Below are positions 23,581 through 33,219 of a stretch of 64,000 nucleotides of DNA, piece by piece (the stretch's first letter is position 1; each line of letters begins with the position of its first letter). Source of the DNA: Aliiroseovarius zhejiangensis (GTDB lineage: Bacteria > Pseudomonadota > Alphaproteobacteria > Rhodobacterales > Rhodobacteraceae); assembly GCF_014656375.1 (NCBI RefSeq), contig NZ_BNCH01000004.1, positions 186,001 to 250,000 on the forward strand, given 5' to 3'. The position numbers and the translations under genes were made by a program. The notes under the pieces are model-generated. The model saw nothing but the letters and a program-made list of their open reading frames with translations. It searched no databases and was not told the origin of the DNA.

Positions 23581-24234
23581 CGAAACGTCGGGAAGGGCCG
23601 CGAAATCCTCTTTTGACAAAGGGCCGTTGCCCCACGGGCGGTGACGCAGGCGCACGGCGGTGAGCAGCGCGGTGTCGTCGATGTCGGTTGGATAGCCCAG
23701 CTTGGCTGCGCAGCTGCGGAAGGTTTCGATTGCGAGGTCGTCAATCGGTTCAGACCTGCCCGAGCGTGCAACAAGCCCCTGTCGCGCCAGGCGCGCCCAG
23801 TCAAAGCGCGGGCCGGGATCTGCTTTGCGCCCCGGAGCCATATCGCTGTGACCAATGATGCCCTCGGGCGCAATGTTCCATCTCTGCATGATCTCGGGCA
23901 ACACGGTTTCAAGCGTCGACATCTGCGGCTCTGAAAAAGGTGAGGCACCGTCATTGTCCATTTCGATGCCGATCGAACGGGAGTTGATGTCATCCATCCC
24001 CCCCCAAGTCCCTGCACCCGCATGCCACGCCCGCATGTCCTCATCCACAAGTTGGAACACCCGCCCATCGCGATGCAGGAAATAATGCGCCGAGACTTCG
24101 TGTTCCGGCGCGCACAGCCTATCCAGTGCCTTGGCGGGATCCGGCATGGCGGTATAGTGCAGAACGATCAGTGTTGGCGTAAGCCCGTCCCGTCGCGGGC
24201 CGAAATTCGGGGACGGACGGGACGTGATCTGCAC
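23566..24234 (-). CDS. N-acetylmuramoyl-L-alanine amidase (AmpD-like, Amidase_2)
   Basis: A 222-residue zinc amidase that cuts the bond between MurNAc and the stem peptide. Zinc ligands are visible as VLHYTAM (His near 26) and GHSDMAPGRKADPGPRF (His and Asp near 130-140); EIEMDNDG-like IGIEMDNDG is the third conserved block. It lacks a signal peptide, as does cytoplasmic AmpD, which recycles anhydro-muropeptides. The start is GTG directly after the TAA of the excalibur lipoprotein gene (TAAGTG), with no separate ribosome-binding site, so translation is probably coupled. Its stop codon lies within repeat copy B. Confidence 0.9.
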   Translation of the reverse strand: MQITSRPSPNFGPRRDGLTPTLIVLHYTAMPDPAKALDRLCAPEHEVSAHYFLHRDGRVFQLVDEDMRAWHAGAGTWGGMDDINSRSIGIEMDNDGASPFSEPQMSTLETVLPEIMQRWNIAPEGIIGHSDMAPGRKADPGPRFDWARLARQGLVARSGRSEPIDDLAIETFRSCAAKLGYPTDIDDTALLTAVRLRHRPWGNGPLSKEDFAALPDVSHFLV

Positions 24235-25005
24235 TTATTCGCTCGCGATGGTTTCGTCCGAGATGTTCATTGTATCGCCCGGAAGCGGGGCCGGATCGGG
24301 CAGGACCGTCGTATCGGACGGCGCCGTCGTGCCCGATGTGCCGTCGGTCGTAATGCCAACAGCCTCCAGGTCGGCTTTGCTGATCCCTGAATCCTCGACC
24401 ACCGTTTCTTCCGCGACCGCACCGCGAGCCGTTCGGAACGGGGCTGGATCCCAGCCGCAGGCAAATCCGTCGCCATCCGGATCCAACCCGTGCCGGTCGC
24501 GATTCGGGCCACCGGCCTCAAGAAACGCGATCTGCGCGAAATCGGCCGAGGTATAACGGGCGCAATTGCGCTCTGCCCGCGCCTCGCCCGACAAGGCCGA
24601 GCGAGAATAGATCGACTGTCCCACAGTGTTGGAGGTCGACAAGGCATATTCCACCACAGACACATCAGTGCCATCGGGCCTGTCCGGCACGGCCACAACC
24701 TCGGCCTGCTGATAGGCCGCCTGATAATTCTCAATGCGTTCCGCGTCGCTTTCGATGCTTTCACGCGCCGCCACGGCGCTGAAATCCTGTTCATCCGAGA
24801 TACCGGGCGCAGCGGCAGCGGTGCTGTCCTGACCCCCGTCAAGCGATTGACTGGTGACGGAACTGCCTTCGATCATCGCCGACAAGGGCGCGCCCGACAC
24901 GGCCTCGGCGCGCGGCAGGGCGGTGTCCGGCGACCGGCTGTCGGGGGCATTGCTGACACAGGCCGACACCGTTGCAACGGCCATGAAACCTACAAGATAA
25001 CGCAT
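24235..25005 (-). CDS. lipoprotein with excalibur calcium-binding domain
   Basis: A 256-residue envelope protein. The N-terminal MRYLVGFMAVATVSAC ends in a lipobox, so it should be lipid-anchored at Cys16. A Ser/Thr/Ala-rich linker follows. Residues near 150-195 match the excalibur domain: RNCARYTSADFAQ, then DPDGDGFACGWDP with the EF-hand-like calcium loop and paired Cys. The acidic tail is rich in D, T and P. Excalibur domains bind calcium and are often on extracellular or cell-wall proteins. It is directly coupled to the amidase gene, hinting at a cell-wall role, and lies downstream of gatA. Confidence 0.85.
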   Translation of the reverse strand: MRYLVGFMAVATVSACVSNAPDSRSPDTALPRAEAVSGAPLSAMIEGSSVTSQSLDGGQDSTAAAAPGISDEQDFSAVAARESIESDAERIENYQAAYQQAEVVAVPDRPDGTDVSVVEYALSTSNTVGQSIYSRSALSGEARAERNCARYTSADFAQIAFLEAGGPNRDRHGLDPDGDGFACGWDPAPFRTARGAVAEETVVEDSGISKADLEAVGITTDGTSGTTAPSDTTVLPDPAPLPGDTMNISDETIASE

Positions 25006-25020
25006 GAAACCCTCTTTCTG

Positions 25021-25046
25021 GCGGGCGGATTGATTAACCCGCCCGC
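25021..25046. other. GC hairpin between gatA and the excalibur lipoprotein gene
   Basis: GCGGGCGG (25021-25028) and CCGCCCGC (25039-25046) form an 8-bp stem with a 10-base loop immediately after the gatA stop. There is no T-run. It may be an attenuating or RNA-protecting hairpin within one operon rather than a full terminator. Confidence 0.5.
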
Positions 25047-25047
25047 G

Positions 25048-26529
25048 TTACCACCATTTTTGCGGCTTTGCCACAAATCCTGCACGTGCTTCGACCTCGT
25101 GAGCGATATTCAGCAAATCGCCCTCTTCCCACGGACGCCCGATCAGTTGCAGCCCCAGCGGCAGGCCCTGCGCGTCCAGCCCGGCAGGAACCGAGATGCC
25201 CGGCAGCCCGGCAAGGTTCACAGTCACGGTGAAGACATCGTTCAGATACATCTTGACCGGATCGGCATTCTCCATCTCGCCCAACCCGAAGGCGGCGGAG
25301 GGCGTAGCAGGCGTCAGAATCGCGTCGATCCCTTGCGCGAACACGTCATCAAAGTCTTTCTTGATCAGCGCGCGGACCTTGCGGGCGCGGTTGTAATAGG
25401 CGTCATAGAACCCAGCCGACAAAACGTAAGTGCCAACCATCACGCGGCGTTGCACCTCGTCACCGAAGCCTTCGGCGCGGGTCTTTTCATACATCTCGTT
25501 GATACCATCGCCCTGCCCCAGCTTGGCGCGGTGGCCATAGCGCACACCGTCATAACGGGCGAGGTTCGACGACGCCTCGGCCGGTGCGATCACGTAATAG
25601 GCTGGCAGCGCGTATTTCGTGTGCGGCAACGAGATATCGACCATTTCGGCCCCCGCATCGCGCAGCATGTCGGCGCCTTTGGCCCAAAGGGCTTCGATCT
25701 CGTCTGGCATCCCGTCCATGCGGTATTCCTTGGGGATGCCAATTTTCTTGCCCTTGATGTCGCCGGTCAGCATTGCCTCGAAGTTCGGCACGGGCAGGTC
25801 GGCGCTGGTCGAATCTTTCATGTCATGGCCGCACATGGCCTCCAGCATGATCGCCGCGTCGCGCACCGATTTGGTCATCGGTCCTGCCTGATCCAGCGAG
25901 GACGCGAAGGCCACCACGCCCCAGCGCGAACAGCGGCCATAGGTCGGCTTGATCCCCGTGATGCCGGTGAAGGCCGCTGGCTGGCGGATTGACCCACCGG
26001 TATCGGTGCCGGTCGCGGCAAGGCACAGGTCAGCGGCCACCGCAGACGCAGACCCACCGGACGACCCGCCCGGTGTCAACTTGCGGTCATCAACCTTCCA
26101 CGGGTTCACCGCATTGCCATAAACCGATGTTTCGTTCGACGAGCCCATGGCAAATTCGTCCATGTTCAGCTTGCCCAGCATGACGGCGCCATTGTCCAGC
26201 AGGTTCTGGCTGACGGTCGATTCGTATTCCGGGACGAAGCCTTCAAGGATGCGCGAGCCTGCCTGCGACGCCACGCCCTTGGTGCAGAACAGATCCTTGA
26301 TGCCCAGGGGAATGCCGCACATATCCGGCGCGTCGCCTGCCTTGATGCGCGCATCCGCCGCCTTGGCCTGTTCGCGCGCCAGATCGGGGGTGTTGTGGAC
26401 AAACGCGCCCAGCGCACCCGCGCCTTCAATCTCGGTCAGGCACGCCTCGGTCAACTCTGCCGAGGTCAGATCGCCCTTGCGCATCGCATCGCGGGCCTCG
26501 GCGATTGTCAGTTTGTTCAGCTCAGCCAT
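25048..26529 (-). CDS. gatA: Asp-tRNA(Asn)/Glu-tRNA(Gln) amidotransferase subunit A
   Basis: Subunit A of the GatCAB amidotransferase, which makes Gln-tRNA(Gln) and Asn-tRNA(Asn) from mischarged precursors using ammonia released from glutamine. The 493-residue amidase-signature protein has the Ser-cisSer-Lys triad: [14 protein letters not shown] with the Lys and [16 protein letters not shown] with the serines. [15 protein letters not shown] follows. Its ATG overlaps the gatC stop by one base (TAATG). gatB is not in the window; the split is common in alphaproteobacteria. Confidence 0.97.
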   Translation of the reverse strand: MAELNKLTIAEARDAMRKGDLTSAELTEACLTEIEGAGALGAFVHNTPDLAREQAKAADARIKAGDAPDMCGIPLGIKDLFCTKGVASQAGSRILEGFVPEYESTVSQNLLDNGAVMLGKLNMDEFAMGSSNETSVYGNAVNPWKVDDRKLTPGGSSGGSASAVAADLCLAATGTDTGGSIRQPAAFTGITGIKPTYGRCSRWGVVAFASSLDQAGPMTKSVRDAAIMLEAMCGHDMKDSTSADLPVPNFEAMLTGDIKGKKIGIPKEYRMDGMPDEIEALWAKGADMLRDAGAEMVDISLPHTKYALPAYYVIAPAEASSNLARYDGVRYGHRAKLGQGDGINEMYEKTRAEGFGDEVQRRVMVGTYVLSAGFYDAYYNRARKVRALIKKDFDDVFAQGIDAILTPATPSAAFGLGEMENADPVKMYLNDVFTVTVNLAGLPGISVPAGLDAQGLPLGLQLIGRPWEEGDLLNIAHEVEARAGFVAKPQKWW

Positions 26530-26816
26530 TATTCCACCACCTTCGGCACCGCAAAGAAGCCTTCGCGCGCATCCGGCGCGTTGGACAAAACCTTCTCGGG
26601 CATATTGCCATCCGTCACCACATCCTCACGCCGCTTCAGACGCATCGGCGTGACCGAAGTCATGGGCTCGACGCCCTCGACATCCACCTCGTTCAACTGC
26701 TCGATAAATCCGAGGATCGCGTTGAAGTTTTCGGCAAGCTCCGGCAAGCGGTCGTCTTCGACCTTGATGCGGGCCAGATGCGCAACCTTGCGCGCGGTTT
26801 CAATGTCGATCGACAT
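26529..26816 (-). CDS. gatC: Asp-tRNA(Asn)/Glu-tRNA(Gln) amidotransferase subunit C
   Basis: The 95-residue small subunit that stabilises GatA within Gat[23 protein letters not shown] is the typical N-terminus, followed by [21 protein letters not shown], the central family block, and a C-terminal [11 protein letters not shown] that lies along GatA. GGGAGC upstream supports the ATG at 26816; a longer open frame to 26906 is not conserved. It is the first gene of gatC-gatA, with the excalibur lipoprotein and amidase genes downstream. Confidence 0.96.
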   Translation of the reverse strand: MSIDIETARKVAHLARIKVEDDRLPELAENFNAILGFIEQLNEVDVEGVEPMTSVTPMRLKRREDVVTDGNMPEKVLSNAPDAREGFFAVPKVVE

Positions 26817-26967
26817 GGGGTGCTCCCGTCTGTGTTTCGCCAGATCGTTTAGCGCGCGCCCGCCCTGCCCGCAAGCCATGCCCTTGGGGTTGCGGCACTG
26901 GCCCACGGGTGACAGGCGCGGTTTTGCTGTTACTCTGATCCCAAATTATGAAAAAGGGAGGCTTTCC

Positions 26968-27666
26968 ATGAAAATCACGTTCCTTGGGCATTCCGGCTTT
27001 CGGATCGAAATCGAAGGCGCCGTTCTTCTTGTCGATCCCTGGCTGATCGGCAACCCGATGTTTCCCGAAGACCGCCGGGACGAGGCGACCGAGGGCGCGA
27101 CCCATATATTGATCACGCACGGGCATGGGGATCACGCGTCGTCATCGCTTTCGATTGCGCGCGAAAAGGGCATTCCCATCGCCGCGATCCACGAGCTTGC
27201 CACCTTCTGGGGCAACGAGGACGGGATTGAGACTTTGGGCTTTGGCAAGGGTGGCACCATCGACCTGAACGGGGCGAAGGTGACGATGGTGAACGCCTCA
27301 CATTCATCGACCCTCGACCATTTGGGCGACAATCGCCTTTTACATGCGGGTTCTGAAGCGGGGTTCATGATCGCGGGCGAGGGTCATGTCATTTACGTCT
27401 CTGGCGACACTGACATCATGGCGGATATGGAGTGGATGGGCGATCTGCACAAACCCGATATCGGCATACTGTGTGCGGGCGGCCATTACACGATGGACAT
27501 GGCGCGGGCTGCCTATGCGGCGAAACGATATTTTGATTTCAAGACGGTGATTCCCTGCCACTACAAAACCTTCCCAATTCTGGCGCAGTCGGCGGAAGAG
27601 CTGATCAAGGCGTTGCCGGATGTGAACGTGATCGAACCAGAGGTCTTGAAGCCCATCACGATCTGA
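26968..27666 (+). CDS. UPF0173 metal-dependent hydrolase (beta-lactamase superfamily)
   Basis: A 232-residue metallo-beta-lactamase-fold protein. The dinuclear metal motif ITHGHGDHASS lies near residue 50, and further ligands appear in NASHSST, SGDTDIMADMEW and PCHYKTFPI. The N-terminus MKITFLGHSGFRIEIEG is typical of UPF0173. Family members are cytoplasmic hydrolases of unknown substrate, related to UlaG. AAGGGAGGC at 26953-26961 selects the ATG at 26968; the frame upstream to 26395 is antisense to gatC and gatA. It converges with tadA, leaving three bases between stops. Confidence 0.92.
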   Translation: MKITFLGHSGFRIEIEGAVLLVDPWLIGNPMFPEDRRDEATEGATHILITHGHGDHASSSLSIAREKGIPIAAIHELATFWGNEDGIETLGFGKGGTIDLNGAKVTMVNASHSSTLDHLGDNRLLHAGSEAGFMIAGEGHVIYVSGDTDIMADMEWMGDLHKPDIGILCAGGHYTMDMARAAYAAKRYFDFKTVIPCHYKTFPILAQSAEELIKALPDVNVIEPEVLKPITI

Positions 27667-27669
27667 TCT

Positions 27670-28122
27670 TCAACGCCGGGCGGCAAAGAAGTCTTTCAAG
27701 ATACGCTCGGCCTCATCCGCGCCGATGCCATCATAGACCTCGGGGACATGGTGACATTGCGGATGAGTGAAGATGCGGGGGCCGTGGGCAACACCGCCTG
27801 ATTTTGGGTCCGCCGCGCCATAATAGACCCGTCGAATACGCGCGGCGGATATGGCTGTGGCGCACATTGGACAGGGTTCCAACGTCACATAAAGATCGTG
27901 GTCCGGCAGACGTTCAGACCCGGCTTGCGCGCAGCCTTCGCGGATCACCAACACTTCGGCGTGGGCGGTGGGGTCGTTCAACTCGCGTGTCCGGTTGCCT
28001 GCAGCCGCGATGATTTCACCAGATGGCGACACCAGCACCGCCCCCACAGGAACCTCGCCCCGCGCGGCGGCGGCGCGGGCTTCGTCCATCGCGGCATCCA
28101 TATGGCTTTTGAAACGGCTCAT
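27670..28122 (-). CDS. tadA: tRNA-specific adenosine deaminase
   Basis: Deaminates A34 to inosine in the anticodon of tRNA(Arg)ACG. The 150-residue protein has the cytidine-deaminase fold with zinc motifs HAEVLVIREG (His and catalytic Glu) and TLEPCPMCATAIS (two Cys). AVLVSPSGEIIAAAGNRTRE and YYGAADPKSGG are further TadA blocks. The ATG at 28122 gives the usual length; the open frame upstream to 28239 runs into the divergent pseudouridine synthase gene. AAAGGGGGC immediately precedes the start. The spacer to the divergent gene is 71 bases. Confidence 0.95.
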   Translation of the reverse strand: MSRFKSHMDAAMDEARAAAARGEVPVGAVLVSPSGEIIAAAGNRTRELNDPTAHAEVLVIREGCAQAGSERLPDHDLYVTLEPCPMCATAISAARIRRVYYGAADPKSGGVAHGPRIFTHPQCHHVPEVYDGIGADEAERILKDFFAARR

Positions 28123-28193
28123 GCCCCCTTTTGCCTTGGACCTGCCCGCTTGCCAAGGCTTCCCCTTTGCCGCGCCGCGCGCTATGCGGGGGC

Positions 28194-29132
28194 ATGACTG
28201 ACAAGAAACGCCCCCCTGCGCGTAAATCCGCACAAACACCCGCCCCGAAAGCGCCAGACAGCGCGAAGGGCGACCGCATCGCCAAGGTGCTGGCCCGCGC
28301 CGGTGTCGCCAGCCGCCGCGAGGCCGAACGCATGATTGAAGCGGGCCGGGTGACGGTGAACGGCACGGTGATCGACAGCCCCGCCCTGAATGTCACGCCG
28401 CGTGATGAAATCCTGTTTGACGGCGCACCGCTGGCCGACCCCGAACCGCCGCGCATGTGGTTGTACTACAAACCCGTGGGTCTTGTGACGACGGAGCGGG
28501 ATGAGAAAGGGCGCGACACGGTGTTCAACAACCTGCCCGACGACCTGCCCCGCGTGATGAGCGTCGGGCGGCTTGACCTGAACTCGGAAGGTCTGTTGCT
28601 CTTAACCAATGATGGCGAGGTGAAGCGCAAGCTGGAACTGCCCTCAACCGGGTGGTCGCGCAAATACCGCGTGCGTGTGAACGGGCGTCCGACCGAGGAC
28701 ACATTGGTACCGGTGCGCAAGGGCATCACCATCGACGGCGAGAAGTTTCAGCCAATGGCCGTGTCGCTGGACCGCCAACAGGGGGCAAACGCGTGGCTGA
28801 CCGTCACTCTGCGCGAAGGCAAAAACCGCGAAGTCCGCCGCGCGATGGAGGCGGTGGGGCTGACCGTCAACCGCCTGCTTCGTGTCAGTTACGGCCCCTT
28901 CCAACTGGGCGAATTGAAACCCGGCGAGGTCGAGGAAATCCGTCCGCGCGTGGTGCGTGACCAATTGGGGCTGGAGGGCGCGAAGCCTGCGCCTGTGCGC
29001 AAACGGAACGAAATACCGCGCGGCAAGCATGGCAGCAAACCGGGCGCCAAGCCAGCCTACAAGGGAGGTCGACCCGGTGGCAAACGATCTGGCGGAAAAC
29101 CGCAGGGGCGAGCGGGGCCGCGCAAAAGCTGA
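28194..29132 (+). CDS. RluB/RsuA-type pseudouridine synthase with basic Gly-rich tail
   Basis: A 312-residue rRNA pseudouridine synthase. After a Lys/Pro-rich leader, an S4 RNA-binding domain (about 25-75: KVLARAGVASRREAERMIEA) is followed by the catalytic domain with SVGRLDLNSEGLLLLTNDGE, which includes the active-site Asp. LREGKNREVRRAMEAVGL is the C-terminal catalytic block. The final 60 residues are a disordered Arg/Lys/Gly-rich tail (for example YKGGRPGGKRSGGK), common in rhodobacterial RluB homologues and probably RNA-binding. The target is likely 23S U2605, as for RluB, but RsuA- or RluF-like sites are not excluded. Confidence 0.9.
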   Translation: MTDKKRPPARKSAQTPAPKAPDSAKGDRIAKVLARAGVASRREAERMIEAGRVTVNGTVIDSPALNVTPRDEILFDGAPLADPEPPRMWLYYKPVGLVTTERDEKGRDTVFNNLPDDLPRVMSVGRLDLNSEGLLLLTNDGEVKRKLELPSTGWSRKYRVRVNGRPTEDTLVPVRKGITIDGEKFQPMAVSLDRQQGANAWLTVTLREGKNREVRRAMEAVGLTVNRLLRVSYGPFQLGELKPGEVEEIRPRVVRDQLGLEGAKPAPVRKRNEIPRGKHGSKPGAKPAYKGGRPGGKRSGGKPQGRAGPRKS

Positions 29133-29144
29133 CCCTGCGGCGCG

Positions 29145-30647
29145 CTAGAACAGCGATCCTTGATCCGGCGCGTCTTTCTTGGGCTTCGGCGTTCGGGCCG
29201 GTGCAGCAGGTTTTGCCGCCCCATCGCCGCTGACGGCCAACCGCCCATCGGCAAACTCAATCTCAAGCGCCTTGGCCTTCGCGGCGGCGGCTTGTGTTGT
29301 CACCACATCTCCATCGCCGCGCACCACGGCATAGCCACGCTTCAGTGTCTCGGTATAGCCCAGCGTCTGGCGCATCCGCTCAAGGCCAGACAGGCGGTCG
29401 CGGTGCGATTTGGTATTGGCACGAAAAGCGCGGTCCAGACGGTCGGACAGGTTTGCCGTCTCGGTGGTGCGGCGCTTGTTGGCGTCGGTGATGCGGTCCG
29501 GGTCCAGCCTCGCCGTGGCCATCTTCAACCGCTCGTGCATCGGCTGAAGCCGCGCGGTCAGCACACGCGGACGCAGACCGGCGGATGCCTCGGCCAGTTT
29601 CACCCGGCGCGATTGCGCGACATGGCGCAGGGCATTGGGCAACTTGTGGCTGGCCGTATCCAGACGTTGGCGCGGGTTATCCAACAATGCCTCGGGGCGG
29701 GGCAAGGCGCGGGCCAGGTCGCGCAATCGCTGGCCGCGTTGCATCAGCGCCTGTTCAAGCGAGCGGGTCAGGCGGGTGCCTTGTTCTTCGGTCCAGGCCA
29801 GCAACTCCAACCGCACCGGCACGGCATGTTCCGCTGCCGCTGTCGGCGTCGGTGCACGCAGGTCGGACACGAAGTCGATCAGCGTGGTGTCCGTTTCATG
29901 CCCAACAGCCGAGATCAGCGGAATGTCCGACGCAGCGGCGGCGCGCGCGACGATTTCCTCGTTGAAGCCCCACAAATCTTCGATCGAGCCACCACCACGC
30001 GCGACGATCAACAGATCAGGGCGGGGCAGCGCACCGCCCGACGACAACTGGTTGAACCCCTCAATCGCGGCAGCCACTTGTGGCGCGCAGGCCTCGCCCT
30101 GCACAGCGACAGGCCAGATCAACACCTTGCGCGGAAAGCGGTCTCGCAATCGGTGCAGAATATCGCGGATTACCGCCCCAGACGGCGAGGTCACGACCCC
30201 GATCACCTCGGGCAGGAAGGGCAGCTTTTTCTTGCGTTCGGGCGCAAAAAGCCCTTCCGCCGCCAGTGTTTTCTTGCGCTTTTCCAACATCGCCATCAAC
30301 GCGCCTTCGCCCGCGACAACGACATCATCCACGTTGAGCTGATATTTCGACTGGCTGCCAAACGTGGTCAGCTTGCCGGTGACGATCACCTCCATCCCTT
30401 CCTCGGGACGGATCGACAAGCGGCTGACCTGCCCTTTCCAACTGACCGCGGCCAAGACAGACCGGTCATCCTTCACGTCGAAATACAGATGGCCCGAGCG
30501 CGCCAGCATCACCCGCCCGACCTCTCCGCGCACCCGCACACGGCCAAAGGCGCCTTCGATGGTTTTCTTAACGGCACCGGAAATTTCCGAAACGGTGAAC
30601 TCGGGCGCGTTCTGGCCGGGGGTGGGGTCGTCAATCAGGTCGGACAT
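29145..30647 (-). CDS. xseA: exodeoxyribonuclease VII large subunit
   Basis: The 500-residue large subunit of exonuclease VII, which degrades single-stranded DNA in repair. An N-terminal OB fold (about 18-110) includes VRVRGEVGRVMLARSGHLYF and SVLAAVSWKGQ. The nuclease domain follows with GVVTSPSGAVIRDILHRLRDR, VARGGGSIEDLWGFNEE and SAVGHETDTTLIDFVSDLRA, the standard family blocks. A long helical region and a Pro/Lys/Ala-rich C-terminal tail end the protein. MSDLIDDP at 30647 is chosen; a start at 30668 would add seven residues. The frame continues open to 31700 but only antisense to purD. The small subunit xseB is not in the window. Confidence 0.95.
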   Translation of the reverse strand: MSDLIDDPTPGQNAPEFTVSEISGAVKKTIEGAFGRVRVRGEVGRVMLARSGHLYFDVKDDRSVLAAVSWKGQVSRLSIRPEEGMEVIVTGKLTTFGSQSKYQLNVDDVVVAGEGALMAMLEKRKKTLAAEGLFAPERKKKLPFLPEVIGVVTSPSGAVIRDILHRLRDRFPRKVLIWPVAVQGEACAPQVAAAIEGFNQLSSGGALPRPDLLIVARGGGSIEDLWGFNEEIVARAAAASDIPLISAVGHETDTTLIDFVSDLRAPTPTAAAEHAVPVRLELLAWTEEQGTRLTRSLEQALMQRGQRLRDLARALPRPEALLDNPRQRLDTASHKLPNALRHVAQSRRVKLAEASAGLRPRVLTARLQPMHERLKMATARLDPDRITDANKRRTTETANLSDRLDRAFRANTKSHRDRLSGLERMRQTLGYTETLKRGYAVVRGDGDVVTTQAAAAKAKALEIEFADGRLAVSGDGAAKPAAPARTPKPKKDAPDQGSLF

Positions 30648-30722
30648 GATGCCTCGGTTCTTGTGCATTGCTCCCCGCGACCTTAGAACGCCGGTGACAG
30701 AAGGCCAAGCGGGGGACGAGCC

Positions 30723-31985
30723 ATGAACATCCTTATTCTGGGCAGCGGCGGGCGCGAACATGCGCTGGCATGGGCGGTGATGCAGAACCCGAAATGCGAC
30801 CGGCTTGTCGTCGCACCCGGCAATGCTGGCATGGCGCAGATCGCCGAGTGCGCGGCGCTGGACATTGAGGACGGGGATGCGGTCGTCACCTTCGCACAGG
30901 AAAACAACATTGATTTCGTGATAGTCGGCCCGGAAGCCCCCTTGGCGGCAGGCGTTGCCGACCGCCTGCGCGAGGCCGGGATCAAGGTCTTCGGACCTTC
31001 TGCGGAAGCGGCGAAACTGGAGGCTTCGAAAAGCTTTACCAAGGAAATCTGCGATGCGGCGGGTGCACCGACAGCGGCCTATGCGCATTTCACCGATGCC
31101 GAGGCCGCGAAAGCCTATATCCGCGAACAAGGCGCTCCAATCGTGGTGAAGGCGGACGGGCTGGCCGCGGGTAAGGGCGTGATCGTCGGCATGGACGAGA
31201 AAACAGCGCTGGACGCCATTGACGATATGTTCGGTGGAGCATTTGGCGGCGCGGGCGCCGAAGTGGTGATCGAGGAGTTCATGGATGGCGAAGAGGCATC
31301 CTATTTCATCCTCTGCGATGGCAAGACCGCCCTGCCCATCGGCACCGCGCAGGACCACAAGCGGGTAGGCGATGGCGACACCGGGCTGAACACCGGCGGC
31401 ATGGGCGCCTATTCCCCCGCCCCCGTCCTGACGGACGAGATCGCCGCCCGCGCCATGCGCGAAATCATCGAACCGACCGTGGCCGAAATGGCCAAGCGCG
31501 GCACGCCTTATCAGGGGGTGCTCTACGCAGGTTTCATGATCAAGGATGGGCAGGCGCGGCTGGTGGAATACAACGCCCGTTTCGGCGACCCGGAATGCCA
31601 GGTATTGATGATGCGTCTGGGCGCGCAGGCGTTGGACCTGATGCTGGCTTGTGCGGAAGAGCGGTTGGACGAGGCCCAGGTGAACTGGGCTGATGATCAC
31701 GCGATCACGGTGGTGATGGCAGCCAATGGCTATCCCGGTGCCTATCAGAAGGGGTCGGTGATCAATGGGCTGGACGACCTACCCGAAGATTCACAGAACA
31801 TGGTCTTTCACGCCGGCACAACGGAAGTCGATGGCAAGATCACGGCCACCGGCGGGCGCGTCCTGAACGTGACCGCGCGCGGCGACAGCCTGCAAGAGGC
31901 GCGCGACCGCGCCTATGCGATGATTGACAAGATCGACTGGCCCGAGGGGTTCAATCGCAAAGATATCGGCTGGCGGGCGCTTTAA
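30723..31985 (+). CDS. purD: phosphoribosylamine--glycine ligase
   Basis: Second enzyme of purine synthesis, joining phosphoribosylamine and glycine with ATP. The 420-residue ATP-grasp enzyme begins [18 protein letters not shown], and shows [54 protein letters not shown] and [12 protein letters not shown] in the usual order. It is divergent from xseA, the common arrangement in Rhodobacterales, with a spacer of 75 bases. GGGGGACGAG precedes the ATG. The stop overlaps the convergent FG-GAP gene by four bases. Confidence 0.97.
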   Translation: MNILILGSGGREHALAWAVMQNPKCDRLVVAPGNAGMAQIAECAALDIEDGDAVVTFAQENNIDFVIVGPEAPLAAGVADRLREAGIKVFGPSAEAAKLEASKSFTKEICDAAGAPTAAYAHFTDAEAAKAYIREQGAPIVVKADGLAAGKGVIVGMDEKTALDAIDDMFGGAFGGAGAEVVIEEFMDGEEASYFILCDGKTALPIGTAQDHKRVGDGDTGLNTGGMGAYSPAPVLTDEIAARAMREIIEPTVAEMAKRGTPYQGVLYAGFMIKDGQARLVEYNARFGDPECQVLMMRLGAQALDLMLACAEERLDEAQVNWADDHAITVVMAANGYPGAYQKGSVINGLDDLPEDSQNMVFHAGTTEVDGKITATGGRVLNVTARGDSLQEARDRAYAMIDKIDWPEGFNRKDIGWRAL

Positions 31986-32694
31986 CAGCCAAGGCGCGCC
32001 GAAAGGCTGTCCGGCCCGGTATAGGGGCCGACATTGGTCAGTTTCAGCTCTCCGCCATCCAGACGGGTTTCAATGATCCGCGACCAGTTGGCGCTTGCGG
32101 TCACGATCACCGGGGCTGTGTCCATACAGTCGCGCACGCCACCCTCGATCACCGGGCTGCCAAACTTGTGATTAGTGACCCCCCCGACAGTGGCAAGATC
32201 GGTGAATCTATACCCTTCAGCACCAGGGTGGACCGTTACCAGCGTCAACCTGCGCGCCAAATGCGGGCGGTCGACAAAGGCGATCTCGTCCAACCCGTCA
32301 CCATCGAAATCGGCAATCCCGGCAATGGCCAGCCAACGGTGACGCGTGCCAATCGGCGTGTTGGCACCGCGCAAGGACAGCTTACCATCCTGCCACCCAT
32401 AGACGCGGATCATGGCGCCCACATCATCGCCGCTGAACACGGTCACAACCTCGGGCGCGCCGTCGCCATCGAATTCGTGCAGGCGCGGCCTTGTATCCTC
32501 GAACACGCCGCCCTTCACATGCACAAGCGCGTGTGCGCCATCGGCCAATGTCACTTCAAGCGCGCCATATTCACCACCGGGAACGGCCCCGTGACCATAA
32601 CGATCGGTCGGGTCAACATAACGGGCCTGCGTGATCTGAGCCGCGGCGGGCGCGGCAAGGCAGCAGAATATCAGCGCCGCCCGCAGAGCCATCA

Positions 32695-32695
<1 letters not shown>
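31982..32695 (-). CDS. secreted FG-GAP/VCBS repeat-containing protein
   Basis: A 237-residue protein with a clear Sec signal peptide ([15 protein letters not shown]), so it acts in the periplasm or outside. Calcium-binding beta-propeller-like loops are visible as [15 protein letters not shown] and [15 protein letters not shown], two FG-GAP/VCBS motifs of the DxDGDGxxE form. Cysteines near 186 and at the C-terminus may form a disulphide. The function is unknown. Its start overlaps the ferredoxin stop by one base (TGATG), so the two are cotranscribed, although a link between a cytoplasmic ferredoxin and a secreted protein is not obvious. Confidence 0.85.
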
Positions 32696-33048
<353 letters not shown>

Positions 33049-33219
33049 CTAGACAAGGCAAATAGGCAAGGCCAAGAGGATTTGCCAGTCAAGACAGCCT
33101 GATGTTGTGGAAAATGTGGCTTTGCGTCGCAACGGCATCGCAACAGCGGTGTATCCACGTGAAACCAACCCGAAACGCATCGTTGCATCCGGGTCAGAAT
33201 TGAGCAGTGATTTTCTGTG

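Noticed and set aside
23073-23663. 196-codon plus-strand open frame across the RNase P region
   Set aside because: It is antisense to rnpB, whose conserved blocks and P1 stem account for the sequence; such frames are a known false gene at this locus.
24490-25992. 500-codon plus-strand open frame
   Set aside because: Antisense to gatA and the excalibur lipoprotein gene; no domain seen.
26395-26967. 191-residue N-terminal extension of the UPF0173 hydrolase
   Set aside because: It is antisense to gatC and gatA; a good ribosome-binding site precedes the ATG at 26968, where the family normally begins.
30648-31700. N-terminal extension of xseA by about 350 residues
   Set aside because: The extra part is exactly antisense to purD and has no exonuclease VII homology; the normal start MSDLIDDP lies at 30647.
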